NCBI GenBank assembly: GCA_902801765.1
Contig: CADCJO010000009.1
Span: forward strand, 1-53,017
DNA: 53,017 bases
DNA from: an uncultured Eubacteriales bacterium
GTDB taxonomy: Bacteria > Bacillota > Clostridia > Christensenellales > Aristaeellaceae
Direction: 5' to 3'
Below, one piece after another: positions 45,420 through 53,017 of the stretch (position 1 is the first letter of the stretch; the number at the start of each line of letters is the position of its first letter). The notes below the pieces were generated by a model. It was not told the DNA's origin. It made no database searches and worked only from the letters and a program-made list of their open reading frames with translations. A program made the position numbers and the translations under genes.

Positions 45420-46442
45420 CTATCCTCTGGGGTCTGAGAGGAAGCAGGGGATTTCGCGGCATTGGTCTTTGTAAGCATAGGACGCGCCGGAACCGCCAAT
45501 GCCCTGATACCAGTTGCCCGTGACCTCGTTGATGATGTGCAAAGAATCCGCTTTTTCCTCCATCTCAAACAGCAGAATCCGTTTGCGGCGGTGATCGTTG
45601 GGACAATGGCAGGCCATCATCAATTGGCCGGAGAAGGTCCGAAACAGCATGGCGTGCCCGCCGTCCAGAGCGTACAGCGGTTTCTCCTGCTGCCGCCACG
45701 GGCCGTTGATTTCCCCGGATTCACTGGTGGCGCAGGCGATGGCATAGGCTCCCGCCGGCGTAAAGCTGGACCAGAGCATCAGCAGCTTTCCGCCGGGAAG
45801 CCGGTGCAGGAAAGGCCCGTCGGTGACGCCGCTGTCCCCGGTCCACGGCCCGTCGGAGGCGCGGAACAGGATGATCGGTTCCCCCGCTGCTTTGCCTAAA
45901 TCCATGGACAGGGGAACGGCGCAGATTTGCCCGTCTCCAACCTGCAGCCATTCATGGCAGAACACGAGCCATGGCATTCCCTTTCGGTCGATATACAGCG
46001 TTCCATCCAGACAGTGCCAGCCTTCCGGCGTAACGGGTTCCATCCGAACCGGACGGAACGGCCCTTTCGGACTGTCGGACACGAGGCATTGGCAGCGCCT
46101 GTATGTTCCGGCCGCGCGGAACGAGCTGATCAGATAATACTTTCCCTGCCAGATGTGGCATTCCGGGGCCCAGTAATCCAGGTCCGCCCAGAATTCGCCT
46201 TTTTCAAAACAGACCTGCGGCTTGGACCAATGAATCAAATCCTTGCTTTCCAGCACGTAAAAGTGTCCCGGTCCGATCGGCAGGTCCGGAAAACGGCGGG
46301 AATCGGCAAACTGAACATAGGTGTAATAGCTTCGGCTGGCCGGATCGGCCAGAATACAGGGATCGCTGATGTGCACATCGCGCACGTGATAAGGATACGC
46401 GCGCAGGGTTTCCGGGTCATCGTCGCAAGAAAACATCATCAT
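45420..46442 (-). CDS. Glycoside hydrolase, GH43-like five-bladed propeller
   Basis: 340 residues, no signal peptide. Family-like landmarks: VHISDPCILAD (candidate base Asp near 26), YWAPECHIWQGKYYLISSF (second Asp/Glu position) and VTDGPFLHRLPGGKLLMLWS. In most GH43 enzymes the general acid is Glu in an EGP motif; here it is Asp in TDGP, so activity or mechanism needs care. Likely acts on arabinosides, xylosides or galactosides in the cytoplasm after uptake. It starts near a divergent GH20 gene, which hints at joint use of one glycan. Confidence 0.82.
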   Translation of the reverse strand: MMMFSCDDDPETLRAYPYHVRDVHISDPCILADPASRSYYTYVQFADSRRFPDLPIGPGHFYVLESKDLIHWSKPQVCFEKGEFWADLDYWAPECHIWQGKYYLISSFRAAGTYRRCQCLVSDSPKGPFRPVRMEPVTPEGWHCLDGTLYIDRKGMPWLVFCHEWLQVGDGQICAVPLSMDLGKAAGEPIILFRASDGPWTGDSGVTDGPFLHRLPGGKLLMLWSSFTPAGAYAIACATSESGEINGPWRQQEKPLYALDGGHAMLFRTFSGQLMMACHCPNDHRRKRILLFEMEEKADSLHIINEVTGNWYQGIGGSGASYAYKDQCREIPCFLSDPRG

Positions 46443-46531
46443 TCCTCCTGCCTTTGCGCAAATCTGTGTGAGGCAAGATGATTATAACAAAAACAACGCT
46501 GCGGAACAATGCAGTTTTCTGTATTTTTTTC

Positions 46532-46560
46532 TTGCCTCTTTGCCGAATGAACGGTATAAT
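46532..46560 (+). promoter_or_regulatory. Sigma-A promoter of the GH20 gene
   Basis: TTGCCT at 46532-46537, a 17-nt spacer and a perfect TATAAT at 46555-46560. It lies in the 213-nt gap between the divergent glycosidase genes. Confidence 0.75.
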
Positions 46561-46655
46561 ATAGCCATGGAATCTGCCGGTGAAAGCAGTACCCACGTCA
46601 ATGTATACGGAATTTATCCATATCAGCCAACGAAAGAATGCCGGGAGGGATGAAC

Positions 46656-48452
46656 ATGGGGTTTGACGCGGAAACGACAGCGCGCCTTGAAGAATGCGTA
46701 CGGAATATCACGGGAGCCGCTTTGCCTTTCCCGGTGGAAACAGCCTTTGGCAGCGGCCTGACGGTCGACTGGGACGGCGCGGCGGCGTTCATCCAGGCGG
46801 AAGATCGGGCCGCGCTGTGCAGAGGGCTGTTTTTGCTCTCCTGCGCCGTGCTGGAAAAGAAAACCGCTTTGCACGTGAAAGAACGCAGGCATTTTGCCCA
46901 CTGCGGCGCGATGCTGGATATGTCGCGCAACCGCGTGATGACGGTGGAGGGCGTGAAAAAATGGATCGACAGGCAGGCGGCTCTGGGCCTGAATCTGCTG
47001 ATGCTGTATACGGAGGATACCTATGAAATCCCAGATTATCCCTATTTCGGCTATCTGCGCGGGCGGTACAGCCAGGCGGAGCTGCGGGAAATAGACGGCT
47101 ACGCCGAACAAATGGGAATAGAACTGATCCCCTGCGTGCAGACGCTGGGCCATTTCAAGCAGTTCCTGCAATGGCCATCCTCCGCTCCGCTGCGCGATCA
47201 GCCGGGCATCCTGCTGATCGACGATGAAAAAACATATGCGTTTTTGGATGCGGCTTTGCGCTCGCTTGCCGGGTGCTTCCGTTCCCGCCGGATTCATATC
47301 GGTATGGACGAGGCCCACGGCGTGGGGCTTGGCAATTATCTGCTGCGCCATGGATACGTGGATCGGTTCGAGCTGCTCAACAGGCATCTGGCGAGGGTGG
47401 CGGAGCTTTGTGAAAAATACGGCTTCCGGCCGATGATGTGGAGCGACATGTTTTTCCGGCTGGGTTCCAAAACCAACAGCTATTACGATCCGGAAAGCCA
47501 TGTGCCGGACAATGTGATTTCCGCGCTGCCAAACGTGGAAATGGTATACTGGGACTATTATCACACGGATGAAGCCATCTATGAACATATGCTGACCGAG
47601 CATCGGCGGATGAACCGCAGCACCGTCTTCGCGGGCGGTGTATGGACATGGTCGGGTTTCCTGCCCAACCGGGAAAGGACATTGCGCACCATGCTGCCCG
47701 CCCTGCGGATGAGTGCCCGGATAGAAACGGATACGGTGATCGCCACCTTCTGGGGCGACGACGGGGCGGAAACGGACTGCTTTATGGCCCTCGACCGGCT
47801 GGCGATGTTTTCCGAAGCCTGCTGGGAAGGGGAGCATTTTTCCCTGGAAGCCTGCGAACGGCAGGGACGGTGGCTGACCGGCGCAGCGGAGGAAATACGG
47901 AACGCTTACGACGCTTTCTACGCGGACGATTTTGAACAGAGCACGGGCAAAATGCTGATTTGGTGCGATCCCCTGTACCCCTGCGGCGTGACGGAAGAGC
48001 AAAAGGATCAGCTGGCACAGGCGGCGGAAGGAGCCATACAGACGCTGAAGACAGCTTCCCATACCCTGGAAATGGACTATGCGCTTGCTTTGTTTGAAAC
48101 ACTCGCCGGGAAAATCCGTCTCCTCCGGGCAATCCGCCGTTCCTATCAGCAAAAGGATTTGGAAACCTTAGCCGAAGTCCGGAAACGGGCGATCCCCGCG
48201 CTGATTCAATCCTATGACGCGCTGATGGCCGCTCACCGGGCGCTGTGGCAGAGCAACAGCAAACGGCAGGGCTGGGAGGTGCTCGCGCTTCGATATGGCG
48301 GGGCGGTTGGCAGGCTGAAGGATATTGCCGAAGAAATCGGGCGGTATGTCCAGGGCGATCTGGCCTGCATTCCCGAACTGGAGGAAACAGAGCTGCCCGA
48401 CGGAAAGGGCTTCACGTATGACCGGGTTTCAACGCCTTCGGCCAAAACATGA
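46656..48452 (+). CDS. Beta-N-acetylhexosaminidase-like protein, GH20
   Basis: 598 residues. A short N-terminal domain is followed by a TIM barrel (about 85-400) with the GH20 catalytic pair in IGMDEAHGVG (Asp-Glu), YTEDTYEIPDYPYFGYLRGR upstream and VYWDYYHTDEAIYEHM downstream, then a helical C-terminal domain. No signal peptide, so intracellular, like the cytosolic GH20C group. It should remove terminal GlcNAc or GalNAc by substrate-assisted catalysis. ATG 46656 is chosen because GGAGG ends 7 nt before; ATGs at 46638 and 46650 are too far from or too close to it. Confidence 0.9.
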   Translation: MGFDAETTARLEECVRNITGAALPFPVETAFGSGLTVDWDGAAAFIQAEDRAALCRGLFLLSCAVLEKKTALHVKERRHFAHCGAMLDMSRNRVMTVEGVKKWIDRQAALGLNLLMLYTEDTYEIPDYPYFGYLRGRYSQAELREIDGYAEQMGIELIPCVQTLGHFKQFLQWPSSAPLRDQPGILLIDDEKTYAFLDAALRSLAGCFRSRRIHIGMDEAHGVGLGNYLLRHGYVDRFELLNRHLARVAELCEKYGFRPMMWSDMFFRLGSKTNSYYDPESHVPDNVISALPNVEMVYWDYYHTDEAIYEHMLTEHRRMNRSTVFAGGVWTWSGFLPNRERTLRTMLPALRMSARIETDTVIATFWGDDGAETDCFMALDRLAMFSEACWEGEHFSLEACERQGRWLTGAAEEIRNAYDAFYADDFEQSTGKMLIWCDPLYPCGVTEEQKDQLAQAAEGAIQTLKTASHTLEMDYALALFETLAGKIRLLRAIRRSYQQKDLETLAEVRKRAIPALIQSYDALMAAHRALWQSNSKRQGWEVLALRYGGAVGRLKDIAEEIGRYVQGDLACIPELEETELPDGKGFTYDRVSTPSAKT

Positions 48453-48548
48453 GGACGCCCCATTCCTCCGGCCCTGCTTTGGAATAATAGCATATTCACC
48501 CCGCGGAACAGCCATTTTGCGCTTTTTGATGTTTTGTTGGATAATGTG

Positions 48549-48557
48549 TGATATAAT
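48549..48557 (+). promoter_or_regulatory. Extended -10 promoter of the DUF218 gene
   Basis: TGATATAAT, a TGN-TATAAT extended -10, at 48549-48557, without a good -35. The leader to ATG 48629 is about 65 nt. Confidence 0.6.
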
Positions 48558-48628
48558 ATGCAGGCAATCCGCCGCAGGCAGATGATCCCTCGGAAAGCGG
48601 CGCACAAAAGGGAGATGAATGAGGCGCT

Positions 48629-50083
48629 ATGAAACAGGCGGCAAAACAAATTGCTTTCTTCGCGCTGGCGCTGATCTGCTTTTGCGCGGTTTGCCGGATG
48701 ACCTTTCTCCACAGCTATACCCTCCGGATTCCGGTGTACGATTCGGCCGTCCGGGAGAACGCGCCGGAGACGCCCGGAATACGGTTGGAAACGGAAGCGG
48801 ACACCGTGCATCTGGGGAAGGAAACCTGGCATGACGGCTTTCTGAGCGTGTCTGTTCATCCGGATCAGCCCGGGAAGGCCGACCTGAGGATTATCAATGC
48901 GAATGGCGATGAGATCAGCGTTCATCTGCTGCATGTTGGGCGGCTGGGAACCGTGTATGACCTGCAGACCGGCGGGTTTACCGGGGACACCGTTGTGCTG
49001 ATTGCCGTGACGCTGTTCTGGCTGGCTGTCAGCGCCATCATGCTGTGGCATTATTTTCAGGCAAAAGGAACGGCGTATTACGCGTATTCCACGATTTACT
49101 TTGCCGGGTTTTCCCTGTTCGCTCTGGTGACGGGACTGCTGATGCTGCGTGTGACGGCGGCGCACATCCTGTGGCCTGCGGATTTCAGCATGCTTGCGGC
49201 ATACAGCACGATCAATGGGGCGAGCAAGCAGTTCATGATGCTGACGATGCCGCTGATGGCGGCTTTTGCCATTGCGCTGGCTGTCAGTAACGCGGCGCTT
49301 CTTCGGCATGAACGGGCCCAGCTGCAAAACGTGTTGAGCCTGATCGTCAGCGGCCTGCTGCTGCTGGGCGAAGGGATCGGCTTTGCCTTGTTTTTCCGGG
49401 ACTTTATGGGCTCGGAATGGGAAGGACGGCTGCAAAACACCCTGGAGAACGTGTATGCGACGGTGTTCGCCTACTTTGAATGCATGCTGGCAGGCGCGGT
49501 GATCTGCGGCATCACGGCCGCAAAAAACCAGCCTGCCATGGACAAGGACTTCATCATTATCCTGGGATGCTGGTTCCGGAAGGATGGAACGCTCCCGCCG
49601 CTTTTGCGCGGCCGGGTGGATCGGGCGCTGGCGTTCTGGCGTCAGCAGAAAGAAGAAACAGGGAAAGAAGCGATTCTGATTCCCTCGGGCGGGCAGGGAA
49701 AGGATGAATCCATGCCGGAGGCGGAAGCCATGCGGCGGTATCTTATTTCCCAGGGCATCCCGGAAAGCATCATCCGGGCGGAAACGCAGTCGAAAAACAC
49801 GTATGAAAACATGACGTTCTCCAAGGCGATTATCGAAGAAATCAAGGCGGAGGGCAAGCCTCTCTTCGCCACGACCAATTATCATGTGTTCCGCAGCGGC
49901 GTGTGGGCAAACCAGGCGGGGCTTCACGCGGAGGGAATCGGCGGGAAAACCAAATGGTGGTTCTGGCCCAACGCGTTTATGCGGGAATGCGTGGGACTGA
50001 TGAAAAGACGGTGGAAGCACGAAATCCTGCTGCTGCTTATGGTGATGGCGTTCTTCGGCGCGCTGTCCATGGTGCTGGGATAA
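48629..50083 (+). CDS. Membrane protein with DUF218 (YdcF-like) domain
   Basis: 484 residues. One helix at the N-terminus, an extracellular beta domain (about 30-120), five helices (about 125-290), then a cytoplasmic or surface DUF218 domain: FIIILGCWFRKDGTLPPLLRG, AILIPSGGQGKDE, ESIIRAETQSKNTYENM, FATTNYHVFRSG. A last helix closes it. DUF218 proteins include SanA and ElyC, linked to envelope integrity. GAGG precedes ATG 48629. It heads a run of three genes. Confidence 0.85.
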   Translation: MKQAAKQIAFFALALICFCAVCRMTFLHSYTLRIPVYDSAVRENAPETPGIRLETEADTVHLGKETWHDGFLSVSVHPDQPGKADLRIINANGDEISVHLLHVGRLGTVYDLQTGGFTGDTVVLIAVTLFWLAVSAIMLWHYFQAKGTAYYAYSTIYFAGFSLFALVTGLLMLRVTAAHILWPADFSMLAAYSTINGASKQFMMLTMPLMAAFAIALAVSNAALLRHERAQLQNVLSLIVSGLLLLGEGIGFALFFRDFMGSEWEGRLQNTLENVYATVFAYFECMLAGAVICGITAAKNQPAMDKDFIIILGCWFRKDGTLPPLLRGRVDRALAFWRQQKEETGKEAILIPSGGQGKDESMPEAEAMRRYLISQGIPESIIRAETQSKNTYENMTFSKAIIEEIKAEGKPLFATTNYHVFRSGVWANQAGLHAEGIGGKTKWWFWPNAFMRECVGLMKRRWKHEILLLLMVMAFFGALSMVLG

Positions 50084-50095
50084 GGGAGGCAAAGC

Positions 50096-50578
50096 ATGGA
50101 CGCACAGAAACAGGCGGAGCAGCTGCTGGATCAGCCGTATTGGGTGATTGACCCGCTTCCCTGCCGGGTTCCGGCGGAAGGAGGCGGGCAATATTTTGCT
50201 GTGGAAGAGGAATGGCTGAGAGCGCCGAATATCATCGCGCTGCGAAGGCGGTTTCTTTCGATTCTGCTGAAGCTGAACTGCTATTTTGATGTGGAGGTTT
50301 GCCGCGCGGATCAGGATGAATTTGTTCGCAACCCCGCCCCGCGGCAGATGGAAGCCTGGACGGCGGAAACGGCGGCCAGCTTTCTGTTCCTTTTTTCTTC
50401 GCAGGACAGCCTGATCACGCTGTACGGCGGGGATACCTGCATGACGGTGTATCATCCGTCCGGCCGATTGTTGGCAATTCTGAAAAAACTGGTTTCCGCC
50501 GAGGGCCTGTTTTTGTGGCAGGCTCAGCCGGAAAAACGCATGGAGGAAAGAAATCTTGGAGAAGATCAGCCTGAATAA
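50096..50578 (+). CDS. Hypothetical protein in the DUF218 operon
   Basis: 160 residues, soluble, no signal peptide, aromatic and Leu-rich (QPYWVIDPLPCRVPAEGGGQY near the start). I recognise no family. GGAGG precedes ATG 50096, 12 nt after the DUF218 gene, and its end overlaps the next gene by 23 nt. Such overlap and spacing indicate real translation in one operon. Confidence 0.7.
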   Translation: MDAQKQAEQLLDQPYWVIDPLPCRVPAEGGGQYFAVEEEWLRAPNIIALRRRFLSILLKLNCYFDVEVCRADQDEFVRNPAPRQMEAWTAETAASFLFLFSSQDSLITLYGGDTCMTVYHPSGRLLAILKKLVSAEGLFLWQAQPEKRMEERNLGEDQPE

Positions 50579-51026
50579 CGCGCTTTCTCTTTCATTTCCC
50601 GATGGCTTTCAAAGATTGAGCGAAACGGAAATGAAGCAATTGCGCTTTGCCAAACCCGGCGCGGGGGAATGCCTGCGGGACGATGAAAGGCATATTATCG
50701 TAAGCCTGGCTTATAAAGGAGCGGGCTTTCTGTCCGGACTGCTGGGGAGCGGGGATTTGATCAAAAACGCCCAAAGCAGGATCGCCGGGGTCATGCGACT
50801 ATACAGTTATCGGCTGATCGGCTATGAGGACCGCCGGGTGGGGGATCGGGCAGCCCGGAGCTTCCAATACGCTTATGTGGCCCAGGGCGTCGGCATGGCG
50901 GCGGAATGCTGCGCTGTCAAAGAAGGAAAGACCATTTACTATCTGCACTTTTATGTGCGCGAAGCTTGCGGGGAGGAAGGCTTCCGGCTGTGGAAGCAAG
51001 TGCTGGCGGACGCCCGGTGGACGTGA
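50556..51026 (+). CDS. Hypothetical protein with TTG start
   Basis: 156 residues from TTG 50556, which has GGAGG at proper distance; the first in-frame ATG is over 20 codons in and would remove conserved-looking sequence. Alternating hydrophobic segments (LSLSFPDGFQRLSETEMKQL) and IYYLHFYVRE suggest an alpha/beta fold like some stress or lipoprotein-associated domains, but I cannot name it. Third gene of the DUF218 operon. Confidence 0.65.
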   Translation: MEKISLNNALSLSFPDGFQRLSETEMKQLRFAKPGAGECLRDDERHIIVSLAYKGAGFLSGLLGSGDLIKNAQSRIAGVMRLYSYRLIGYEDRRVGDRAARSFQYAYVAQGVGMAAECCAVKEGKTIYYLHFYVREACGEEGFRLWKQVLADARWT

Positions 51027-51120
51027 TCGGTGCGGACAATTTGTTCGGCTGAACGTGATTTGTGAAATCAGCGTTTCCCGCTCCGTGTGAAGCGTTGAAA
51101 ATAGAAAGGGGAATACGGCA

Positions 51121-51573
51121 ATGAAAAAAATGTTTGCAATTATCCTTGTTCTGGCTTTGGCCTTGGTATCCGTGGGCTTCGCGGAGGAAGAAAAACTGCC
51201 GCCCATGCCCGAGGAAGCGGCCGTGTATGAGGGGACGTGGGTCTGCGACCGGGCCAGTATTGAAATCATATGGGAAGAAGAAGGCTTCCGGGTGTTCATC
51301 TCCTGGGGCAGCAGCGCCTCGGAAACCTCCGAATGGGAATACAACTGCTACTATGACGCGGAAACCAAATCCCTGGAAGCTATGCCTACCGGCATCCACA
51401 CCGATAACGTGTACGGCGAAGACGGTGAAATCGTTTCCTCGACCGTGATCTACAACGACGGCGAAGCGACCTTCACCCTGGACGGGGAAGGGCACCTGCT
51501 CTGGCACGATGTCAAAGAGGACGCTGGCAAGGATATGCTCTTTGAGCGGTTGGCCATTCCGGATGCTGAATAA
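51121..51573 (+). CDS. Small secreted protein of unknown function
   Basis: 150 residues. Signal peptide MKKMFAIILVLALALVSVGF cleaved near FAEE. The mature part is acidic and Trp-rich (GTWVCDRASIEIIWEEEGF), with beta-strand spacing and no membrane helix. It resembles the small lipocalin-like or DUF-type secreted proteins of gut Clostridia, but no family is certain. AGGGG precedes ATG 51121, 95 nt after the previous gene. Confidence 0.75.
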   Translation: MKKMFAIILVLALALVSVGFAEEEKLPPMPEEAAVYEGTWVCDRASIEIIWEEEGFRVFISWGSSASETSEWEYNCYYDAETKSLEAMPTGIHTDNVYGEDGEIVSSTVIYNDGEATFTLDGEGHLLWHDVKEDAGKDMLFERLAIPDAE

Positions 51574-51608
51574 CAGCATCTGAACATACAAATGAGGGAG
51601 GAACCACA

Positions 51609-52569
51609 ATGGATATTCAATACTTGCTCTGGCTTCAGGATTTCCGAAACGGAATGAACGACGCATGGACGCCTTTCATGGAGTTTGTCTCCTCGTTCGC
51701 CGTGGACTATCTGTCTGATCCCGGTGTTCCTGTACTGGTTCTGGGATAAGCGAAAGGGCCTGTACGCGCTGGTTTCCTATTACTTCTGCATGATCATGAC
51801 GCCGCTGATCAAATTGACGGCCTGTATCTACCGCCCCTGGATCCGGGACAGCCGCGTACTGCCTGCCGGGGATTCCATCCGGACGGCGACAGGCTACTCC
51901 TTCCCCAGCGGACACACCTCCACCGCGGCGCCCCTGGCGGGCGGCATGGCGGTGAATATGTGGGAGGATAAGCGCAATCGCTGGCTGTCCTTCATTTTCG
52001 TCGCGTTCATTCTGCTGACCGGCTTCTCCCGCAACTATCTGGGCGTGCATACGCCGCAGGACGTGTTCGTGGGCATCAGCGAATCCGTGTTCAGCCTGAT
52101 CCTGACGGCGAAGCTGTTCCAGTACCTGGACAAGCACCCCGAAAAGGAGGACTGGTTCCTGCTGGGCGGCTTCATTCTGTGCTGGGCCGGCATCGCGTAT
52201 ATCACGCTCAAGTTCTATCCCGCGGACTATGATGCGGAAGGCAAGCTGATCGTGGACTCCCAGAAGATGATGAACGACGGCTACGGCGACATCGGCAAGG
52301 TGATTGGCTTCATCATCGCGCGCTTTGTGGAAAAGAAATGGATCAGGTTCCAGCCCTTCCGGCGCGGCTGGCTGGGCGCTGTGATCTGCGCTGTGCTGCT
52401 GATTCCCATGGTGATGCTCAAGAGTCTCGTGCGTCCCGTGATGACGGGCTGGCTCGGCGCGCACTGGGGCAGGCTGACCTTCTCCGTGATTCATGCGTTC
52501 TACTATATCGCGTTGATTCCGCTCCTGCTCAAGCTGTGCGGGAAGGTTTTGCCGGTCGCGAAAGCCTGA
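51609..52569 (+). pseudogene. PAP2-family phosphatase with a frameshift near residue 36
   Basis: The gene starts at ATG 51609 (GGGAGG upstream) with MDIQYLLWLQDFRNGMNDAW. Near 51708-51716 the frame must shift by one base to continue as LIPVFLYWFWDKRKGL; read straight it stops at 51750. The rest is complete: KLTACIYRPW (KxxxxxxRP), FPSGHTS and SRNYLGVHTPQD, all PAP2 active-site motifs, and six helices to about residue 310. Such proteins dephosphorylate undecaprenyl-PP or lipid phosphates. Either a true frameshift mutation or a one-base assembly error; the intact catalytic sequence favours error or a recent event. Confidence 0.8.
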
Positions 52570-52727
52570 CAAAGGGATGGCGGCGAGGGTATTGGACCAA
52601 GCCGGGTTTTCAGCCCCTTGGTTTTCACCCTTTGCAGTATGACTGCCAACGGTAAAATGATTGCTCCATCACTCAACCATGAACAATCTGCGTTCATGAT
52701 TGTATTGGCGGAGCAGTATGAAAAGAG

Positions 52728-52758
52728 TCCGGCGGGAACGTTCCCGCCGGATTCTTTT
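52728..52758 (+). terminator. Terminator after the PAP2 gene
   Basis: TCCGGCGGGA-ACGT-TCCCGCCGGA is a perfect dyad (52728-52751), followed by TTCTTTT. It is 159 nt after the stop codon. The 150 nt between hold no gene. Confidence 0.8.
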
Positions 52759-52763
52759 GGCAA

Positions 52764-53017
52764 TAATACTAAACTCAATCTAAAACTATATCATCTTTGG
52801 GCATCTTTTACGCCATGGCGTTGCTTCAGACGCCCCGCGCTTATCGACAAAGCGAAAGCGCGGGTTTCGGGTGGCAATCCAAGGATTGCTCGCCCTCAGC
52901 CTCACTGCGTTCGGCGCTATTCCGGTCAACGTAGCGCTGCTGTCCCGCAGGCTCAATCGTCGCAAGTCCGCAGGGCGGACATTGCTCGTTTCGCCTGATC
53001 TCACATCCGATGATAAT
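52764..53017. repeat. Second copy of the 6.1-kb repeat mosaic (window end)
   Basis: The first 38 nt (52764-52801) are identical to 6134-6171 and similarity runs on to GGCGTTGCTTC. A 90-nt insertion with two hairpins (CCCGCGCTT/AAAGCGCGGG and GGCAATCC/GGATTGC) follows. It then resumes with ATTCCGGTCAACGTAGCGCT and an inverted copy of the AGCAATGTCC module also found at 6420 and 6655. It continues past the window end. Confidence 0.75.

Overview
The window reads as chromosomal DNA of an anaerobic Bacillota (class Clostridia), probably an uncultured gut or rumen lineage. Base composition is GC-rich, genes carry AGGAGG-type ribosome binding sites, and the content is typical of a strict fermenter: [FeFe] hydrogenases, bifunctional AdhE, a Rex-type redox regulator, glutamate dehydrogenase and several Dpp/Opp peptide-type ABC systems. 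No rRNA, tRNA, CRISPR array or intact insertion sequence was seen.

Layout. 0-4.6 kb: a heterodimeric multidrug ABC exporter of the BmrCD type behind a sigma-A promoter, a 39-codon leader ORF and an intrinsic terminator. 4.7-6.0 kb: glutamate dehydrogenase. 6.1-8.0 kb: a mosaic of palindromes and inverted repeats plus a frameshifted iron alcohol dehydrogenase. 8.0-16.9 kb (minus strand): a redox island, transcribed rex-adhE-kinase-thioredoxin-like ferredoxin-sensory [FeFe] hydrogenase with PAS-PP2C phosphatase-group B [FeFe] hydrogenase. 17-22 kb: a LysR gene and a decayed Dpp transporter and MATE block, truncated at both ends by recombination. 22.2-38.2 kb: the most interesting part, a LysR regulator, two DAPG/phloretin-hydrolase-like enzymes, a large secreted protein of unknown function, a MATE exporter, an alpha/beta hydrolase, a complete Dpp-type transporter and an SDR-like protein with altered catalytic residues. 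38.2-45.3 kb: a secreted esterase-like protein and a MacAB-like efflux operon between recombinase fragments. 45.4-52.6 kb: GH43-like and GH20 glycosidases, a DUF218 membrane protein, three small unknown genes and a frameshifted PAP2 phosphatase. The window ends in another copy of the repeat found at 6.1 kb.

Main observation. Four promoters between 23.2 and 30.8 kb share the same architecture: a TTCC-N5-GGAA dyad (one copy TTCT) centred exactly 28 nt upstream of the first base of a TTGATN -35 box, then a 17-nt spacer and a -10 box. They precede DAPG hydrolase 1, the secreted protein, the MATE/hydrolase/DAPG hydrolase 2 operon, and the oligopeptide-type binding protein. The LysR gene next to the first box is the natural candidate regulator. 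I infer a co-regulated module that imports a small, possibly polyphenol-derived or acylated compound, cleaves it with C-C hydrolases and exports a product; the substrate is unknown.

The other points to check are the BmrBCD-like attenuator, a palindrome overlapping the -10 box of rex, six successive hairpins between the binding-protein and permease genes, and a TTAAGG direct repeat overlapping the -35 region of the MacAB-like operon.
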